Both the position numbers and the translations under genes were made by a program. Of a stretch of 15,929 nt of DNA, positions 14,295 to 15,929 are shown piece after piece. The notes under the pieces were generated by a model. That model saw only the letters and a list, made by a program, of their open reading frames with translations. It did not search any database and was not told where the DNA came from. Within the stretch, counting starts at the first letter, position 1; each line of letters opens with the position of its first letter. The DNA lies in contig JASLBT010000467.1 of NCBI GenBank assembly GCA_030146445.1, forward strand, positions 1-15,929, in the 5' to 3' direction. Source of the stretch: Segetibacter sp. Its GTDB lineage: Bacteria; Bacteroidota; Bacteroidia; Chitinophagales; Chitinophagaceae.

Positions 14295-15464
14295 ATGGAA
14301 TTACACCCGATTACCCAGGCTATACGAATTCAAACCGAACGTTCCGGTCAGAAGGAACATTCAACTCCATTGTTTCTTACCAGCAGCTTCACATTCGACA
14401 ATGCAGAAGATATGCGTGCGGCTTTTGCCGATGAAACAGATGACAACATTTACAGTCGCTTCAGCAATCCAAACGTAAACGAGTTTATTGATAAAATAGT
14501 GGCCCTGGAAGGAGCTGAAGCAGGTTATGCTACAGCTACGGGTATGGCCGCCGTGTTTGCATCTTTTATGGCATTATTGAAACAGGGGGATCACCTGCTT
14601 TCGTGTAATGCGGTATTTGGCAGTACGCATAATATTATCAAAAAGTGGTTGCCTAACTATGGTATAGAAGCGAGTTATGTTGGTGCAAATAATCCTGAGG
14701 AATGGGAAGCGGCAATCAGGCCCAATACAAAAATGATCTACCTGGAAACTCCCACCAATCCCGGTCTAGAGTTGATTGATCTTGAATTTGCTGCCACTCT
14801 TGCTAAAAAGCACAACCTCATCTTAAATGTAGACAATTGTTTTGCTACCCCTCTCAACCAGCGGCCGATCGACTTTGGTGCTAACCTGGTTGTTCATTCG
14901 GCCACGAAATGGATCGATGGACAGGGTAGGGTACTCGGTGGAGTTATCGTCGGCGATAAGAAGCTTGTACACGATATATACCTTTTTTGCCGTAATACCG
15001 GTCCCGCACTGGCGCCGTTTAATGCCTGGGTTCTCAGTAAAAGCCTCGAAACACTCGATGTTCGTATGGAGCGTCATGCAAAAAATGCGCTGCATATCGC
15101 CTCGGCGCTCGAGAACCATCCAAAGATCTCCTGGCTGAAATATCCCTTTTTGCCAAGTCACCCTCAGCACCAGGTAGCTTTAAAGCAGATGAAAAACGGC
15201 GGTGGCATTTTATGTTTTGAGTTAAAGGGTGGTCTCGAAAGCGGTCGCAATTTCCTGAATAGCCTTCAACTGATGACAGTTACTGCCAACCTGGGTGATA
15301 GCCGCAGTATTGCCTCGCATCCGGCCAGTACAACACATGGTAAACTCACGGATGAAGAACGGCTTGAAGTAAATATTACTCCGGGGCTGATACGGATTTC
15401 AGTAGGGCTTGAATATGCCGATGATATATTGAATGATATTTTACAGGCACTCGAAAAATGTTAG
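14295..15464 (+). CDS. metZ: O-succinylhomoserine sulfhydrylase (Cys/Met metabolism PLP enzyme)
   Basis: This 389-residue gamma-family PLP enzyme of the Cys/Met metabolism group probably joins sulfide to O-succinyl- or O-acetylhomoserine to give homocysteine. YSRFSNPN (53-60) and ATATGMAAV (79-87) bind the PLP phosphate, ETPTNP (151-156) is typical, and Asp180 in NVDNCFATP contacts the pyridine nitrogen. Lys205 in HSATKWIDGQGRVLGG is the Schiff-base lysine. The DGQGRVLGG form after the lysine is characteristic of the MetZ branch rather than MetB or MetC. SIASHPASTTHG and LIRISVGLEYADDI complete the C-terminal domain. Which acyl group it uses cannot be told from sequence. It follows the OsmC gene and consumes the sulfide made by CysJI, which ties the cluster to methionine synthesis. 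Confidence 0.93.
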   Translation: MELHPITQAIRIQTERSGQKEHSTPLFLTSSFTFDNAEDMRAAFADETDDNIYSRFSNPNVNEFIDKIVALEGAEAGYATATGMAAVFASFMALLKQGDHLLSCNAVFGSTHNIIKKWLPNYGIEASYVGANNPEEWEAAIRPNTKMIYLETPTNPGLELIDLEFAATLAKKHNLILNVDNCFATPLNQRPIDFGANLVVHSATKWIDGQGRVLGGVIVGDKKLVHDIYLFCRNTGPALAPFNAWVLSKSLETLDVRMERHAKNALHIASALENHPKISWLKYPFLPSHPQHQVALKQMKNGGGILCFELKGGLESGRNFLNSLQLMTVTANLGDSRSIASHPASTTHGKLTDEERLEVNITPGLIRISVGLEYADDILNDILQALEKC

Positions 15465-15474
15465 CGGTACAGTA

Positions 15475-15512
15475 GTGTTCAATCTAACACCCCGTCTGGT
15501 GCGCCTGAACAC
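15475..15512 (+). other. Nested inverted repeat after metZ
   Basis: GTGTTCA (15475-15481) is exactly complementary to TGAACAC (15506-15512), and inside it CACC (15488-15491) pairs with GGTG (15498-15501). It starts 10 bases after the metZ stop. No T-tract follows, so it is at most a transcript-end or mRNA-stabilising structure rather than a classical terminator. Confidence 0.35.
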
Positions 15513-15578
15513 GCATTAACCGCAGGCAAAGCTTTATTCGAAGCACGCAAACTTTCATTTAAAGCCGTACTTAAATAT

Positions 15579-15607
15579 TTTGAAGAACCGTCATCGCACT
15601 TAATTTG
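15579..15607 (+). promoter_or_regulatory. Promoter of the 3' membrane protein gene
   Basis: TTTG (15579-15582), 17 bases, then TTAATTTG (15600-15607) fits the Bacteroidota -33/-7 pattern with one mismatch in the -7 box. The ATG of the next gene is 14 bases downstream. This marks a new transcription unit after the sulfur cluster. Confidence 0.5.
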
Positions 15608-15621
15608 CACCAGCAGGCTTT

Positions 15622-15929
15622 ATGAGCGTTAAAAAGAGTTATTCCCCGGTACCCTATGCTTTTGCTTCGGTATTGTGTTTTGTTCCTCCGATACTTATTC
15701 AATTTCTCTGGATGAATGCAACGGATGAGTCACTAGGCTTTCGGAGTCGTATAGGTGAATTCCTGTCTTTTTTCCCGATCTTCCTGCAACATTTTACAAC
15801 CATTAACCTGATTTCGATCGGCTTTTGTATTGGCGGTATATTGCTTGCCTGCATCGCATTCAGGAACCGTGCAGCATCTTCAACCGCGGCTGCGATGTTA
15901 TTGGTGACAGCCGGACTTCTTTTGGGAAT
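15622..15929 (+). CDS. Unknown membrane protein, N-terminal part (cut by window edge)
   Basis: From ATG 15622, 102 codons stay open to the right edge. I do not recognise the protein. It begins MSVKKSYSPVPYAF and has a hydrophobic segment at about residues 12-31, a polar loop (NATDESLGFRSRIGEF), a second segment at about 61-80 with IGFCIGGILLACIAF, then RNRAASS and a third at about 89-102. A short, regular series of helices joined by small loops suggests a small multi-spanning membrane protein. The start is supported by the promoter match 14 bases upstream. It has its own promoter and the metZ stop lies 157 bases before it, so it need not belong to the sulfur cluster. Confidence 0.7.
   Translation, partial: MSVKKSYSPVPYAFASVLCFVPPILIQFLWMNATDESLGFRSRIGEFLSFFPIFLQHFTTINLISIGFCIGGILLACIAFRNRAASSTAAAMLLVTAGLLLG

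Noticed and set aside
1..15929. CRISPR arrays, insertion sequences, phage genes or defence systems
   Set aside because: No regular direct repeats, transposase or integrase motifs or terminal inverted repeats were seen. The window is a metabolic and housekeeping region.

Overview
This window comes from a Bacteroidota chromosome, most likely family Chitinophagaceae. The evidence is the protein flavour (Bacteroidota-type FtsK N-terminus, mitochondrial-like citrate synthase, short CysN, lineage-typical CobA motif), the scarcity of Shine-Dalgarno sequences, and several copies of the Bacteroidota promoter pattern TTTG...TAnnTTTG. The organism is inferred from family resemblance only; no search was run.

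Layout. (1) 1-1740: the 5' end of ftsK on the minus strand (cut by the window edge), a divergent intergenic region with a possible small gene, then lptG (LptF/LptG permease) on the plus strand. (2) 1741-3563: citrate synthase gltA with a perfect hairpin in its leader, an intergenic region carrying one copy of a dispersed element, then a tRNA-Ala(GGC) with its own promoter and terminator. (3) 3564-4076: about 500 bases without an established gene. It ends in the cys control region: a candidate operator, a promoter-like sequence, a 13-codon open frame ending in a Cys codon, and a possible long-range stem. (4) 4077-15464: ten plus-strand genes for assimilatory sulfate reduction: cysH, cysD, cysN, cobA (SUMT), cysJ, cysI, an Rrf2-family regulator, a precorrin-2 dehydrogenase fused to a TauE/SafE (TSUP) membrane transporter, an OsmC-family protein and a MetZ-type sulfhydrylase. 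(5) 15465-15929: a structured intergenic region, a good promoter match, and the start of an unknown membrane protein.

How the genes work together. CysDN adenylates sulfate to APS. CysH has the four iron-sulfur cysteines of APS reductases, so it should reduce APS directly, which fits the absence of an APS kinase (cysC). CysJI reduces sulfite to sulfide. CobA makes precorrin-2, and the dehydrogenase half of the fusion protein should take it towards the siroheme needed by CysI. The transporter half may move sulfate or sulfite, since no other sulfate permease is present. MetZ puts sulfide into homocysteine. The Rrf2 protein is the obvious local regulator; a two-block motif is shared by the regions upstream of cysH and of the rrf2 gene.

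Most worth a second look: the two-copy intergenic element (3255-3376 and 9709-9838) with a conserved core and a hairpin whose sequence changes while its pairing is kept; the shared motif proposed as an Rrf2 operator; the Cys-ending leader frame upstream of cysH; and the siroheme-synthase/transporter fusion.
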